Assembly: GCF_013449735.1 (NCBI RefSeq)
Contig: NZ_JACBNY010000014.1
Location: 1 to 56,764 of the forward strand
Length of the DNA: 56,764 nucleotides
Direction: 5' to 3'
From: Pseudolactococcus laudensis
GTDB lineage: Bacteria > Bacillota > Bacilli > Lactobacillales > Streptococcaceae
Below, in pieces: positions 47,825 to 56,764 of the stretch. Every line of letters starts with the position of its first letter. Position 1 is the first letter of the stretch. The notes beneath the pieces were generated by a model that saw nothing but the letters and a program-made list of their open reading frames with translations, had not been told where the DNA came from and ran no database searches. A program made the translations under genes and the position numbers.

Positions 47825-47895
47825 TTTCTACGATTCCATTTCATGAAATCTTGAAACTTGATCTCTGCCTGCACTTTAAACAACCGGGTCATTGG
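47824..47895 (-). repeat. Structured intergenic repeat, copy R4 (partial, degenerate)
   Basis: A copy lying in tandem upstream of R3 and starting at the stop codon of the HAD gene. The 3' half (ATCAAGTTTCAAGATTTCA and hairpin) is well kept; one stem change gives a G-U pair that holds in minus-strand RNA only. The outer stem is degenerate. Confidence 0.65.
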
Positions 47896-48488
47896 TCAAT
47901 CATGGTCTGCCATGTTTGGATTAATACATCTGCTTTGATTACATTATCCAGAAAAATACCTGCCTCATCAAATAGAATTGTTTTGACACCGGCATTTTGA
48001 CCCGCCAATATATCCAAAGGTCGATCGCCAACCATGCCTGTTTGGCTCGGTTCTAGCTCATACTTATCTAACAAATATGTCAAGGCCTCTGGGTCAGGTT
48101 TTCTTGCAAAGTGATTATCACCTGTAATAATTTCCGTAAACAAGGGTGCCAACTCGCCTAAATAAGCATAAGTTTTATCATCTCGATGACTGACAACAAA
48201 ATTTTGCCCACCTTTATTGACAATATCAGCTAAAATAGTCGGTATTTGCGGATAAAATTTAACATCTGTCTGGAGTTTGGTTTCGAGAGCATGATAATCG
48301 TTGATAAATTCTGGTGTCGCATAGTCTAAAGCAAATTTGCGGATTGAATACTTTTTGATAAAGTAAGCCAAATACCCATCATACTGAATGCCATGTTTGG
48401 CAATAGTTTGCTGTAGGGCATCTAACATGACAGGATAGGTATCAAACAAGGTTCCATCAAAATCCCAAATATAATTTTTAATCTCCAT
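47889..48488 (-). CDS. HAD-family hydrolase (phosphoglycolate phosphatase-like)
   Basis: A 199-residue HAD phosphatase. Motif I DFDGTLFDT is near residue 9, motif II VVSHRD, motif III Lys in RKPDPEAL and motif IV GDRPLDI, in that order. The cap is the small alpha-helical type. It begins right after the trmD stop codon, and its own stop lies at the start of repeat copy R4. The substrate is unknown. Confidence 0.88.
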   Translation of the reverse strand: MEIKNYIWDFDGTLFDTYPVMLDALQQTIAKHGIQYDGYLAYFIKKYSIRKFALDYATPEFINDYHALETKLQTDVKFYPQIPTILADIVNKGGQNFVVSHRDDKTYAYLGELAPLFTEIITGDNHFARKPDPEALTYLLDKYELEPSQTGMVGDRPLDILAGQNAGVKTILFDEAGIFLDNVIKADVLIQTWQTMIDQ

Positions 48489-49217
48489 CTATTGTACCAC
48501 AGACTCGTCTTCTAACCCTTTTAGAATCTCTGTCTCTTCAGCGTTTAGATCGTATTTATCAAGCAAATCCGGCCGTAGACGTAAGGTTTTCGCTAGGCTT
48601 TCGCGCAGGCGCCATTTTCGGATGTTTTCGTGATGACCACTCATAAGCACTTCTGGTACTTTGAGGCCTCGAAAATCCTCAGGACGAGTGTACTGCGGAT
48701 ATTCGAGGAGACCTGATGAAAAGCTGTCGTCTTCGTGGCTGGATTTTTTGCCAAGGACGTCTGGAATTAAGCGAACGGTGGCATCAATCATGACAGCTGC
48801 AGCAACTTCGCCCCCTGTCAAGACATAATCACCTAGGGAAACTTCGTCGGTTACCAAGGTTTTTATCCGCTCGTCAAAGCCTTCATAGTGACCACAAAGA
48901 AAAACGATTTGCTCTTCTGTCGCCAATTCTTCCGCAAAAGCTTGGTCAAATTTGCGACCGGCAGGATCCATCATGAGAACACGAGCATTGTCGTGTGGAA
49001 ATGACGCCATAGTGTCAAAAATCGGTTGTGGCATGAGGAGCATGCCTTGACCACCACCATAAGGCATATCATCAACATGTTTTTGCGTGTTAGTTGCGAA
49101 ATCTCTAAAATTATGGAAGTTAACTTCGATTTTTTCTGATTTTCGTGCACGACCGACAATCGAATGCTCCAGACTAGAAAACATCTCTGGAAAGAGCGTT
49201 AAAATATCAATCCGCAT
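48489..49217 (-). CDS. trmD: tRNA (guanine-N1-)-methyltransferase
   Basis: Makes m1G37 in tRNAs to prevent frameshifting. The SPOUT knot motif [13 protein letters not shown], the N-terminal [13 protein letters not shown] and the GRARKSEKI stretch are typical. I start it at 49217, one base after the rimM stop; an in-frame ATG at 49226 with AAGGA nearby is also possible. It forms rimM-trmD-HAD. Confidence 0.95.
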   Translation of the reverse strand: MRIDILTLFPEMFSSLEHSIVGRARKSEKIEVNFHNFRDFATNTQKHVDDMPYGGGQGMLLMPQPIFDTMASFPHDNARVLMMDPAGRKFDQAFAEELATEEQIVFLCGHYEGFDERIKTLVTDEVSLGDYVLTGGEVAAAVMIDATVRLIPDVLGKKSSHEDDSFSSGLLEYPQYTRPEDFRGLKVPEVLMSGHHENIRKWRLRESLAKTLRLRPDLLDKYDLNAEETEILKGLEDESVVQ

Positions 49218-49218
49218 C

Positions 49219-49734
49219 CTAGTCATCCAATCCTTCTGGTATCTCAACAGTGACTTGGTTTCCAGCAATATCGACAGATAAAATCACGTCGTCAATAAAC
49301 GGTAAAAGTAAATCTTTTTTACCTTGACGCTTGATGACCCAAACGTCATTTGCTCCTGGCTGTAGAATTTCAACCACGGTTCCGATTTTCGTCTCATTTT
49401 CAAAGACATCTAAACCAATAATATCATCATAGTAAAACTCATCGTCGCTCTCTAACGCTGCACGATTTTCAGCTGCAACTTTGAGTGAAAAATCACGAAA
49501 TTTTTCAACATCGTTGATACTATAAAGACCGTCAAATTTGACAATATCAAAATTCTTTTGTTTACGGTGTGTTTTGACTTTTAAGGTTCTGACGAACTTG
49601 TCATCCTTGTCAAACAAGGCCAATTCGGCATTCTTTTGATAACGTTCTTCAGAGAAATCCGTTACCGAAATAATGCGCACTTCACCTTGTAAACCTTGTG
49701 TGTTAACAATCGTTCCTACTTTGTAATAATCCAT
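49219..49734 (-). CDS. rimM: Ribosome maturation factor RimM
   Basis: Assists 30S subunit assembly by binding ribosomal protein S19. The 171 residues have the N-terminal [17 protein letters not shown] core and a C-terminal PRC-barrel ([34 protein letters not shown]). The ATG has no ribosome site; TGG-TATAAT ends 6 nt upstream, so it appears to have its own leaderless promoter, independent of rpsP-khpA. Confidence 0.94.
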   Translation of the reverse strand: MDYYKVGTIVNTQGLQGEVRIISVTDFSEERYQKNAELALFDKDDKFVRTLKVKTHRKQKNFDIVKFDGLYSINDVEKFRDFSLKVAAENRAALESDDEFYYDDIIGLDVFENETKIGTVVEILQPGANDVWVIKRQGKKDLLLPFIDDVILSVDIAGNQVTVEIPEGLDD

Positions 49735-49740
49735 TCTTAT

Positions 49741-49749
49741 ATTATACCA
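49741..49749 (-). promoter_or_regulatory. rimM extended -10 promoter, predicted leaderless
   Basis: On the minus strand TGG-TATAAT is followed after 6 nt (ATAAGA) by the rimM ATG. It lies between the terminator at 49803 and the gene. Confidence 0.65.
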
Positions 49750-49802
49750 CAGACCACCTATCAGTCCAAGACTCGAGCGTCTAAAAACAACCTCAGTTCA
49801 TT

Positions 49803-49826
49803 AAAAAAAGCGCTGAAATCAGCGCT
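49803..49826 (-). terminator. Terminator hairpin, left copy of the IS duplication
   Basis: In the minus direction AGCGCTGATTTCAGCGCT is followed by seven Ts, a strong terminator. The same 18 bp recur at 51363-51380 on the other side of the IS. Confidence 0.85.
49809..49826. repeat. 18-bp target duplication, left copy
   Basis: AGCGCTGAAATCAGCGCT is identical and in direct orientation to 51363-51380. It is itself a terminator hairpin. Confidence 0.8.
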
Positions 49827-51362
49827 CAGATTGAAGACAAAAGCACAATTCCTAAGCGAATTGTGCTTTTTGATAGTTCATAACCTTAAATATCATCTGA
49901 AAATGGGAAATAAACGCCCTCCCTCTATCTCGATTAGCCATGATTTTCGCCATTTTCTTCATGTTCAGGCACGCAAAAGTAAGACCAAGTTTCATATGCA
50001 TCTTATCTCGCCCATTTTCATGTGTATATCTGAGATTGTGGTGCTCTTTGGCAGTCCCAAATAATCGTTCAATCGTTTCTTTTCGTCGATTATATGTTAC
50101 TTTACCCCAAGTTGTTAATCGATTCTGCTCAATCTTATCCAGATAAAGCTGCCAAATATGTCTGAATACAGTCTTTTGCTTGGTTTGTGAAAGCGTACAT
50201 TGTGTCAAAAGCGGACAAGTGATGCAGTTTGTTTTAGTCGTACGATATTCCTGATAACCATCACGTCTGGTCGTTTTATAAATCAATTGCTTACCATTTG
50301 GACAGATATATGTATTGCTTAAATAGTCGTAACTATAATCTTGTTTGCGGAAAAGTCCCTTTTTCCCACGTGGTCGTGTGTAAGGGAACAATCCCGTTCG
50401 ACCATCATCTATCAATTTTTTAGCGATGGCAGGTGTTTTATAGCCTGCATCTGTGACAACTGTATCAATTTCTGGAAATTTTTGAATCAGTTTAGCGTAC
50501 AAATCAAAGAATGTCCGACTGTCATGGAGGTTACCACGATCTGCTGTATAACCTAGTACCCAACCGTTAGGATCACAAGCAACTTGGGCCGAATAAGCAA
50601 AAACTTCTTTGTGTTCCCCTTTATGAAACCAGCCACTATCAGAATCTGTCGTTGACACTTTATTATTTTTGACGATTTTTTCTTCTGACTTTTTGAAGGG
50701 CTTTTTTTCAACTTTCGCCCGCACCTCATCAATTTCTTTCTCTAAACTTTCTTGATAGATCAAAGCTTCAACCGCAACTTCTTGATTAACAAATTTATTG
50801 CGGTTGGCATGTGCTTTGATATGTGTCCCGTCAAGATAAATTAGTTTCGGTTCAACTAATTTAGCCGCAAAAGCTTGATCCAAAATGTGATAGAAAATCT
50901 GTTCAAATAAGTCAGTGTCTTTGAAACGTCGGCTATAATTTTTACCAAAAGTTGTGAAATGTGGCACGTCATCTTGAAAATCAAGCCCAAGAAACCAACG
51001 ATAAGCCATATTGACTTCAATTTCTTTAATTGTTTGGCGCATACTTTGGATACCAAAGAGGTATTGGATAATCGGAATTTTAATCAACATAACAGGATCA
51101 AGGCTTGGTCTGCCATGTTAAAGGCTGTATTTATCCACAACTAAATCATAAATAAAGTCAAAATCAACATATTGATCAATATGCCGTAAAAGATGGTCTT
51201 GGGGCACCAGATCTTCAAGAGAATAGAAGCCCATTTGACCACGGCCAATCATTGTTTGTTTATGAAACATGCCTAAAACCTCCCTAATCACTGACTTGAT
51301 ACCTTTATTTTACAAAGAAAAAAGACAAACTTCAAATATTATTGGAGTTTGTCTTCAGTCTG
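49827..51362 (-). mobile_element. IS1182-family insertion sequence
   Basis: A 1536-bp element with imperfect inverted ends: CAGATTGAAGACAAA on the left and TTTGTCTTCAGTCTG on the right, one mismatch in 15. The only gene is a DDE transposase with an in-frame TAA. It lies between khpA and rimM, within what was one terminator hairpin. Confidence 0.85.
49852..51270 (-). pseudogene. IS1182-family transposase with in-frame TAA at codon 51
   Basis: DDE transposase that moves the element. From the ATG at 51270 (behind GGGAGG) it reads MFHKQTMIGRGQMGFYSLED, then stops at TAA (51118-51120), and continues in the same frame HGRPSLDPVMLIKIP to the end at 49852. Catalytic regions are visible as YLDGTHIKAHANRNK, VVTDAGYKTPA and the C-terminal ERLFGTAKEHHNLRY. 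One base change (AAA, GAA or CAA to TAA) explains the stop. The copy is probably immobile. Confidence 0.88.
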
Positions 51363-51380
51363 AGCGCTGAAATCAGCGCT
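51363..51380. repeat. 18-bp target duplication, right copy
   Basis: AGCGCTGAAATCAGCGCT lies 3 bp beyond the khpA stop. The hairpin is intact, but the T run has been moved away to the left copy by the insertion. Confidence 0.8.
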
Positions 51381-51383
51381 TAA

Positions 51384-51623
51384 TTATTTTTCGACGAGTA
51401 GACGAATTTTTTTACCCTCAACAGGTACAGAATAAACAATCGTTCTGATAGCTTGAATAATCCTACCTTGCTTACCGATAATTCGTCCCATATCTTGTTC
51501 TGCGACATGGAGGTGGAATTCGATAAACTCTTCGCCGTCTACGACGTCAATACGAACAAGGTCAGGTTCAGTAGTCAATGGCTTAACAATCGTCAATACC
51601 AACTCTTGTACATCTAAATCCAT
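51384..51623 (-). CDS. khpA: KH-domain RNA-binding protein KhpA
   Basis: A 79-residue single KH-domain protein, which with KhpB regulates cell elongation and RNA in related bacteria. The KH signature reads GRIIGKQGRIIQAIR. AAGAGA precedes the ATG. It follows rpsP, separated by a terminator that may set relative expression. Confidence 0.92.
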   Translation of the reverse strand: MDLDVQELVLTIVKPLTTEPDLVRIDVVDGEEFIEFHLHVAEQDMGRIIGKQGRIIQAIRTIVYSVPVEGKKIRLLVEK

Positions 51624-51690
51624 AATAGTCTCTTTCGTTTAGTCAAAGTTGACACTCAAAAGTAGCTAAGCTACTAAAAGTTAAACTTAT

Positions 51691-51716
51691 CAAAAAAGCG
51701 ACCAAAAATAGTCGCT
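51691..51716 (-). terminator. Terminator between rpsP and khpA
   Basis: A 6-bp stem AGCGAC/GTCGCT (51697-51702 with 51711-51716) followed by seven Ts in the minus direction. Some read-through into khpA is likely. Confidence 0.7.
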
Positions 51717-51737
51717 TCTCACAAATATAATACTTGC

Positions 51738-52016
51738 TTATTTTGAAGCGTATTTTGCTTCGTGGAATTTTTTCATAACGCCAGCTTTTGACAAGATGTT
51801 TTTAACAGTGTCAGAAGGTTGTGCGCCATTTCCAAGCCACTCAAGAATGCGTTCTTCTTTTAAAGTTACTTGATTTTCATCAGCGATCAGTGGGTTATAT
51901 GTCCCAACTGTTTCGATGAAACGACCATCACGTGGTGCACGTGAATCAGCAACGTTAATACGGTAGTAAGGTTTTTTCTTTGAACCCATGCGAGTCAAAC
52001 GAATTTTTACAGACAT
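51738..52016 (-). CDS. rpsP: 30S ribosomal protein S16
   Basis: Small-subunit ribosomal protein needed for 30S assembly. The 92 residues include the conserved [28 protein letters not shown] start and GTYNPL. AGAGAAA precedes the ATG, and a near-consensus promoter lies upstream. Confidence 0.97.
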   Translation of the reverse strand: MSVKIRLTRMGSKKKPYYRINVADSRAPRDGRFIETVGTYNPLIADENQVTLKEERILEWLGNGAQPSDTVKNILSKAGVMKKFHEAKYASK

Positions 52017-52050
52017 GATATTTCTCTTTTCTTTTTTGTTTACATTTATT

Positions 52051-52078
52051 ATTATATCAGATTTTTTTGTGGTGTCAA
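52051..52078 (-). promoter_or_regulatory. rpsP promoter
   Basis: On the minus strand TTGACA (52073-52078) and TATAAT (52051-52056) are 16 bp apart with an extended TGA before the -10. Confidence 0.8.
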
Positions 52079-52097
52079 GTTTTTTTCTTGACAGATA

Positions 52098-53288
52098 TTA
52101 ATTCGAATTTTTCAATTTTGAAATGCCTGGAATTGTCAACATAATTACCAAACTAAAAATGTAGATAAAAGACAAGAAAACAACAACAATCATCAAAGAA
52201 TATTTATCTAGCAAGAAACCGATAATTACTGATGAAAAGCCACCAACAGCTCGACCAATATTCATAATAAAGTTATTAGCCGTCGCACGAATTTCTGTTG
52301 GATACAAGCTAGAGATAATAGCACCATACCCAGCATACATCCCATTGATAAAATATCCGACAACAACTGCTGCTGCAATCAAAGTCATTTTACTATTGGC
52401 AAGTATTAAAAGATAGACCGATGCTGCAGAACAGATAAGAAAAATAGTGTAAGAAAATCTAGAACCAAGTTTGTCCATGATTGTTCCAAAGGTCATCATC
52501 CCAACAGACATCCCCAGAATGGTACTAACCATCCATAAAGAAGATCCCGTTACATTAAGGTTAAGTTGATCTTGCATAATCTTTGGTAGCCAGTTCATGA
52601 GACCAAAATAGCCAGCAATTTGAACCATGACCATCAAACTGAGACCAATCGTTTGCCATGACGTTTTACCATCCTTAAATAACAAACCAAGATGACCACG
52701 ATCAGCACGATCTGTTGCTTGAAAACTTTCAGGTTCTTTGATATCTTTTCGAATCCATAAAACCATCAAGACTGGAAATAACCCAATCACATAAAGCATT
52801 TTCCAACCAAAAGCTGGAATGATTAATGACGCTAAAACAGCTGCTAAAATCGCACCGATTTGCCCACCAATCGCAACAATTGATGTTGCCTTACCCAATT
52901 TCTCTTTAGGTGTTGATTCTGATACCAAGGACATACAAGCACCATATTCACCACCCGCACCAACTCCTGCAATAAATCTAAAGAGGTAAACAAGATAGAT
53001 ATTTGAGGCGAAAAACATTAAAGCAGATGCTACTGAAAAAATAATAACGGTGTAAGAAAAAACTTTAACACGACCAATTTTATCGGCCAACATACCAAAA
53101 ATAATGCCACCTAAAAGCATACCAAAATTGGTAATCGTGCCAATCCATCCTGCTTGCGTACCGGAGATACCGAAAGTCGCAATAATTGATGCCATTGAAA
53201 ATGACAAAAACATGATATCCATGTTTTCTAAGCCAATCCCTGCCGCAGCAGAAATTAAAACTTTTCTTTGTGAGTTCGAGTTGTCCAT
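52098..53288 (-). CDS. MFS transporter, AAHS/metabolite:H+ symporter type
   Basis: A 396-residue major facilitator protein with about twelve membrane segments. It has GLENMDIMFLSFSM in segment 1 (an acidic residue typical of the aromatic acid:H+ symporter group), GMLADKIGRVK in the 2-3 loop and RFIAGVGAGGEYGA in segment 4. AAGGGGAG precedes the ATG. No clear terminator separates it from rpsP. Substrate unknown. Confidence 0.85.
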   Translation of the reverse strand: MDNSNSQRKVLISAAAGIGLENMDIMFLSFSMASIIATFGISGTQAGWIGTITNFGMLLGGIIFGMLADKIGRVKVFSYTVIIFSVASALMFFASNIYLVYLFRFIAGVGAGGEYGACMSLVSESTPKEKLGKATSIVAIGGQIGAILAAVLASLIIPAFGWKMLYVIGLFPVLMVLWIRKDIKEPESFQATDRADRGHLGLLFKDGKTSWQTIGLSLMVMVQIAGYFGLMNWLPKIMQDQLNLNVTGSSLWMVSTILGMSVGMMTFGTIMDKLGSRFSYTIFLICSAASVYLLILANSKMTLIAAAVVVGYFINGMYAGYGAIISSLYPTEIRATANNFIMNIGRAVGGFSSVIIGFLLDKYSLMIVVVFLSFIYIFSLVIMLTIPGISKLKNSN

Positions 53289-53845
53289 TTTGTTTTGCTA
53301 CTCCCCTTGTAAGTAAGATAGTGAGCCGCCTTTTTTGATACCATTGAAAATAAAGATTTACCCTAAAGCGAAAAAATAGCTATTCTCCTAGTCACAAAAA
53401 GCCGAAACTCAGTTATTTAATTGCTAATAAAAATGAAATAAACTGATAATCAGTTAAAAATACATCGTATAATTTTAACATGATGCTTGCTTTTTTTCAA
53501 CATAAAAATTGCAGAAAATAGTTTTTTGACTAAAATGATAGAAAATAAAATCAAAAGATATAAAAACACAATTCTATTTTCAGAATTGCTCAACTCTTGA
53601 TATCAAGTTTTACAATCTCTCTTGAATTAGCAAATCAAGGTTCTACTATCTTCCTTCTTCGAACTTTTTCGGAGAATCTCATACTTTTTATAACATAAGT
53701 TATTTTTATTTTTATTATACTACCAAGCCATTCCCAACATCTTATGACAATGAGCTGCATAGGTCAATAATCTGTTAACTTACTACGCCACGCACAACAT
53801 AAAAAAACTAGACTTGAACGTCTAGCTTCATCTTTTAAAGTTGTT
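53289..53845. other. 557-bp intergenic region between MFS gene and guaC
   Basis: AT-rich with no convincing ORF. It holds two palindromes of possible operator type, AACTGATAATCAGTT (53441-53455) and CTTGATATCAAG (53596-53607), and the guaC terminator at 53801-53825. I see no tRNA or known riboswitch. Confidence 0.5.
53801..53825 (-). terminator. guaC terminator
   Basis: A 6-bp stem CTAGAC/GTCTAG around TTGAAC, followed by seven Ts in the minus direction. Confidence 0.75.
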
Positions 53846-54832
53846 TTAAATACTATCGCCATTCCAAATTGAATTTTTAACGATAACGTAATCTACTTTG
53901 GTCAGACTTTCGAGGTCGCGACCACCTGCGTAAGAAATTGAGCTTTGTAGGTCTTGTTGCATTTCAGTCAGGGTATCTTGAAGGGCTCCTTTATGAGGTA
54001 CAAGAATTTTCTTACCTTCAACGTTCTTCTTTTCACCTTTTTGGTACTCAGAGGCAGAACCAAAATATTCTTTGAAAAGTTCGCCGTCTTTAGTAATGGT
54101 TTGACCTGGACTTTCTTCGTGTCCGGCAAAAAGCGAGCCAATCATGACAAAACTCGCACCAAAACGAATTGATTTGGCGATGTCCCCGTGTGTTCGAATG
54201 CCACCGTCAGCAATAATCGGTTTACGTGCAGCCTTAGCACACCAACGTAGAGCTGCTAGTTGCCAACCGCCTGTACCAAAACCAGTTTTAACTTTGGTAA
54301 TGCAGACTTTCCCTGGTCCAATCCCAACTTTTGTTGCATCTGCTCCAGCATTTTCAAGCTCACGAACTGCTTCAGGCGTACCAACATTGCCTGCAATGAC
54401 AAAGGTTTCTGGAATCACTTCTTTGATATACTGAATCATACGAATGACGCTATCAGAATGACCATGTGCAATATCAATTGTGATGAATTCTGGCACAGCA
54501 TTTTCAGCTTTTAAGGCATCGATAAAAGCATACTCATAATCCTTAACACCGACTGAAATTGAGGCAATCAAGTCTTGTGCTTGCATTTTTTTCACAAAAG
54601 GAATACGGGCAGCTTCATCAAAACGATGCATGACATAAAAATAACCATTTTTTGCAAGATATTCAGCGACATCTTCATCAATAATCGTCTGCATATTAGC
54701 AGGAACGACTGGCATTTTAAAAGTATGCTCACCTAGTTTGACTGATGTGTCAGCCTCACTACGGCTATTGATGATACACTTGTTAGGCACAAGTTGGATG
54801 TCCTCATAGTCAAAAACAGGTAAATTATTCAT
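53846..54832 (-). CDS. guaC: GMP reductase
   Basis: Converts GMP to IMP with NADPH for purine salvage. The 328-residue type II enzyme has the catalytic Cys in GPGKVCITK, the [19 protein letters not shown] barrel motif and [12 protein letters not shown], without CBS domains (so not IMP dehydrogenase). GGAGAG precedes the ATG. About 200 bp of leader and promoter lie upstream, with an ACTCAG/CTGAGT hairpin near 54860-54885, but no recognised purine riboswitch. Confidence 0.95.
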   Translation of the reverse strand: MNNLPVFDYEDIQLVPNKCIINSRSEADTSVKLGEHTFKMPVVPANMQTIIDEDVAEYLAKNGYFYVMHRFDEAARIPFVKKMQAQDLIASISVGVKDYEYAFIDALKAENAVPEFITIDIAHGHSDSVIRMIQYIKEVIPETFVIAGNVGTPEAVRELENAGADATKVGIGPGKVCITKVKTGFGTGGWQLAALRWCAKAARKPIIADGGIRTHGDIAKSIRFGASFVMIGSLFAGHEESPGQTITKDGELFKEYFGSASEYQKGEKKNVEGKKILVPHKGALQDTLTEMQQDLQSSISYAGGRDLESLTKVDYVIVKNSIWNGDSI

Positions 54833-55034
54833 ATTATACTCTCCAAATATTAGTCTACTCAGCTGATTTTTTTCTTCTGAGTTAGCTTATTTGCAGATAC
54901 CGACCGAGCTTAACAGATTGACTGTTCAACTTCGCTATTGTGACAGAAGATATTGGGGAATCACTTTGACTCAATGTCATTTGTTTTTTCCAAACATTTT
55001 TCTCTGCTCGTCACAACTTCCATTATTAATTATA

Positions 55035-55065
55035 AAACACTTTGAAAGAGACTTTCAAAGTGTTT
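55035..55065 (-). terminator. cls terminator
   Basis: A 14-bp perfect stem (55035-55048 with 55052-55065) with a 3-nt loop, followed by Ts in the minus direction. Confidence 0.8.
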
Positions 55066-55103
55066 GTGTCATTTAGAAAATATTCTGTTGAAATGTTCGG
55101 ATT

Positions 55104-56576
55104 TTATAACATCGGACCGATAAGTCTAGCAATGCCTTCTTTAAATCTAATGAATAGTGACCGTTCTTCGTAACGCTCTATTGTCAGCTGTTGGCTAACT
55201 TTCAAGTCTTCAAAAAAGTCATGACGTAGACGTTGTGAGAACTCACGATCATAGATAATCATATTGCCTTCGAAATCTAAACTAAAACTACGATAATCAA
55301 AGTTAGCAGAGCCTACAGACGCAAAGTTGCCATCAATAATAATCGTCTTAGCATGCACAAAACCATTTTCATAGGTGTAAACTTCAGCACCATAACGCAC
55401 TAGACTTGCACTATAATAGTAAGTCGCCCAATAAACAAAAGGATGATCGGGTTTGTTCGGAATCATCAATCTAACTCTGACGCCGCTTAAAAGGGCGAGT
55501 TTCAGTGCTTCATGAATGGAATCATCAGGAATATAGTAAGGTGTTTGGATTATAATTTCATCTTCTGCCCCATTAATCATCTTCAGATATGCCATTTTAA
55601 TTTGCTCACGTTTGGTGTCTGGACCACTTGATACAAATTGTGATGTGATGTGACCTGATGCATCCGTTTTTGGAAAATAGGCTGAAGAATCATTAATTTC
55701 ATGTTGGTGTTGGCTATTCCAGTCCATGATAAAGCGATTCTGTAAAGAATAAACAATATCACCTCTCACGCGCAAATGGTTATCACGCCAGTAGCCAAAT
55801 TTTTTGGTGATGCTGACATACTCATCTCCGACATTAAAGCCACCAGTATAACCAATTTGACCATCAATAACGACAATTTTACGGTGCAACCGATAGTTGG
55901 TCCGTGGGTTAATCATTGGCAGAATGAGCGGAAAGAAATAAACAACTTCCCCACCTACTGCTGTCAACTCTTTAAAATGGCGCATTTTCGTGCCGTTTGA
56001 GCCCCATGCATCAATCAGAACCCGAACTTCTACACCACGGTTTCTCGCTGCGATGAGTGCTTGTGTTAATTCCTTGCCTAAATTATCCATACGAAAAATA
56101 TAGTATTCGACATGGACATGGTGCTGAGCTTTTTCAATGTCAGCAATCAAGGCATCGAATTTTTCACGGCCATCAGTAAAAAGCTGCACATCTGTATTCA
56201 TAGAGACAATCGATTCTTCTGAAATAAACAGCATATGTAACAATTGACCTATGACATAATTATCTGTTATTTTAGTTAAAAAACGATCTTTCGAATAGGC
56301 TGCTTTCGCCTGTTTAATTTCCTCTTCAAAGCCATGTCTCGATTGCTTTTCCAACTTAAAAATCCGGAAACTTGAAATGCCTCGGCCGATTAAGATATAC
56401 AAAATAAAGCCAAAAATCGGTAACAAGTTGACAACAAAAAGCCAAGACCAAGTAGATGACGTACTTTTTCTTTCACGAAAAATAATAATTAATGAGAGGA
56501 GGATATTAGTAAAGAACACAATTGTACTAAAATGTGTTCTGATAACCGAAAAGGTCGTTTCTAAAATAGCATTCAT
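55104..56576 (-). CDS. cls: Cardiolipin synthase
   Basis: Joins two phosphatidylglycerols to make cardiolipin in the membrane. The 490 residues start with two membrane segments (about 15-35 and 42-62), then two phospholipase D domains with HRKIVVIDG and HAKTIIIDG as HKD motifs, each followed by a GxxN motif (TGGFN; VGSANFD). There is no ribosome site before the ATG; TGT-TAAAAT ends 6 nt upstream, so the mRNA is probably leaderless. Confidence 0.95.
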   Translation of the reverse strand: MNAILETTFSVIRTHFSTIVFFTNILLSLIIIFRERKSTSSTWSWLFVVNLLPIFGFILYILIGRGISSFRIFKLEKQSRHGFEEEIKQAKAAYSKDRFLTKITDNYVIGQLLHMLFISEESIVSMNTDVQLFTDGREKFDALIADIEKAQHHVHVEYYIFRMDNLGKELTQALIAARNRGVEVRVLIDAWGSNGTKMRHFKELTAVGGEVVYFFPLILPMINPRTNYRLHRKIVVIDGQIGYTGGFNVGDEYVSITKKFGYWRDNHLRVRGDIVYSLQNRFIMDWNSQHQHEINDSSAYFPKTDASGHITSQFVSSGPDTKREQIKMAYLKMINGAEDEIIIQTPYYIPDDSIHEALKLALLSGVRVRLMIPNKPDHPFVYWATYYYSASLVRYGAEVYTYENGFVHAKTIIIDGNFASVGSANFDYRSFSLDFEGNMIIYDREFSQRLRHDFFEDLKVSQQLTIERYEERSLFIRFKEGIARLIGPML

Positions 56577-56582
56577 ACTTTT

Positions 56583-56591
56583 ATTTTAACA
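56583..56591 (-). promoter_or_regulatory. cls extended -10 promoter, predicted leaderless
   Basis: On the minus strand TGT-TAAAAT is followed after 6 nt (AAAAGT) by the cls ATG. Confidence 0.6.
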
Positions 56592-56687
56592 TAATTTTTG
56601 ACAAAAAAGAGCTTGAGTTTTATTACAACTCATGTTAAGGGCACCTCTAATAACTACCAATTAATTCACCTCTAAATGAAATTAGAA

Positions 56688-56725
56688 AAAAACACAGAAA
56701 ACTAAGCATAGTCTACTGTGTTTTT
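56688..56725. terminator. Terminator hairpin near the right edge
   Basis: AAAAACACAG (56688-56697) pairs with CTGTGTTTTT (56716-56725), with T-rich sequence after it on plus. It probably ends a gene outside the window. Confidence 0.65.
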
Positions 56726-56764
56726 CTTTATGTTACAGACGCCACTTGACTGTTTATTCTTATT

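Noticed and set aside
54833-55034. Purine riboswitch upstream of guaC
   Set aside because: I could not find the conserved three-way-junction sequences; only a short hairpin is visible.

Overview
The window looks like a chromosome segment of a low-GC lactic acid bacterium, most likely Lactococcus. This rests on recognisable lactococcal-type proteins (a 279-residue ThyA, CoaA, a type I AroD, LtaS, DUF1149 and DUF1643 proteins), an ISS1-like IS6 end, and an rpsP-khpA-rimM-trmD block. Species was not determined. Most genes are on the minus strand; the left-end transposase, an aldo/keto reductase, a TetR regulator, coaA and ltaS are on plus.

Layout. 1-1.6 kb: 3' end of an IS6-family element beside a flavodiiron gene with a nonsense codon. 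2-4.5 kb: aroE-DUF1643-aroB, all overlapping. 4.6-10.8 kb: a broken aldo/keto reductase, an auxin-efflux-type carrier, an RpiR regulator, a frameshifted PTS EIIC and an intact 6-phospho-beta-glucosidase behind a cre site. 10.9-15.4 kb: ferredoxin-NADP reductase, a small membrane protein, a frameshifted nucleotidyltransferase, and an operon of WYL remnant, DfsB-like, GyrI-like and radical SAM genes. 15.5-22.2 kb: a MetE-like enzyme, a Fic protein with a small downstream antitoxin-like ORF, and a 1423-residue acyl-CoA dehydratase activase divergent from a TetR regulator. 23-33 kb: broken M20 hydrolase, MFS carrier, RsmC-like methyltransferase, SGNH hydrolase, coaA, aroD, an RlmI-like methyltransferase, ltaS, SDR. 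33-42.4 kb: amino-acid ABC transporter, UroD-like protein, metE, a two-gene ThrE exporter, thyA. 42.5-52 kb: ABC-F, cca, dapB, degV, DUF1149, HAD, trmD, rimM, an IS1182-type insertion, khpA, rpsP. 52-56.6 kb: MFS carrier, guaC, cls.

How parts work together. Three shikimate genes lie in two places. metE and a MetE-like gene share a palindromic Met-box about 66 bp upstream of predicted start points. The glucosidase operon carries a cre site plus a second inverted repeat in its promoter, but its PTS permease is broken.

Main observations. (1) Six genes (aroE, coaA, rlmI-like, thyA, rimM, cls) have a -10 box only 6-8 nt before the ATG and no Shine-Dalgarno, so they are probably transcribed without a leader. 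(2) A structured intergenic repeat of about 95 bp occurs four times, always in the same orientation between co-directional genes, with base-pair-preserving changes. (3) An IS1182-type element sits in a terminator hairpin, with the whole 18-bp hairpin duplicated. (4) At least six genes are broken by single nonsense or frameshift changes. (5) A Fic protein lacks the usual catalytic His and is followed by an ORF carrying an inhibitory-type motif.
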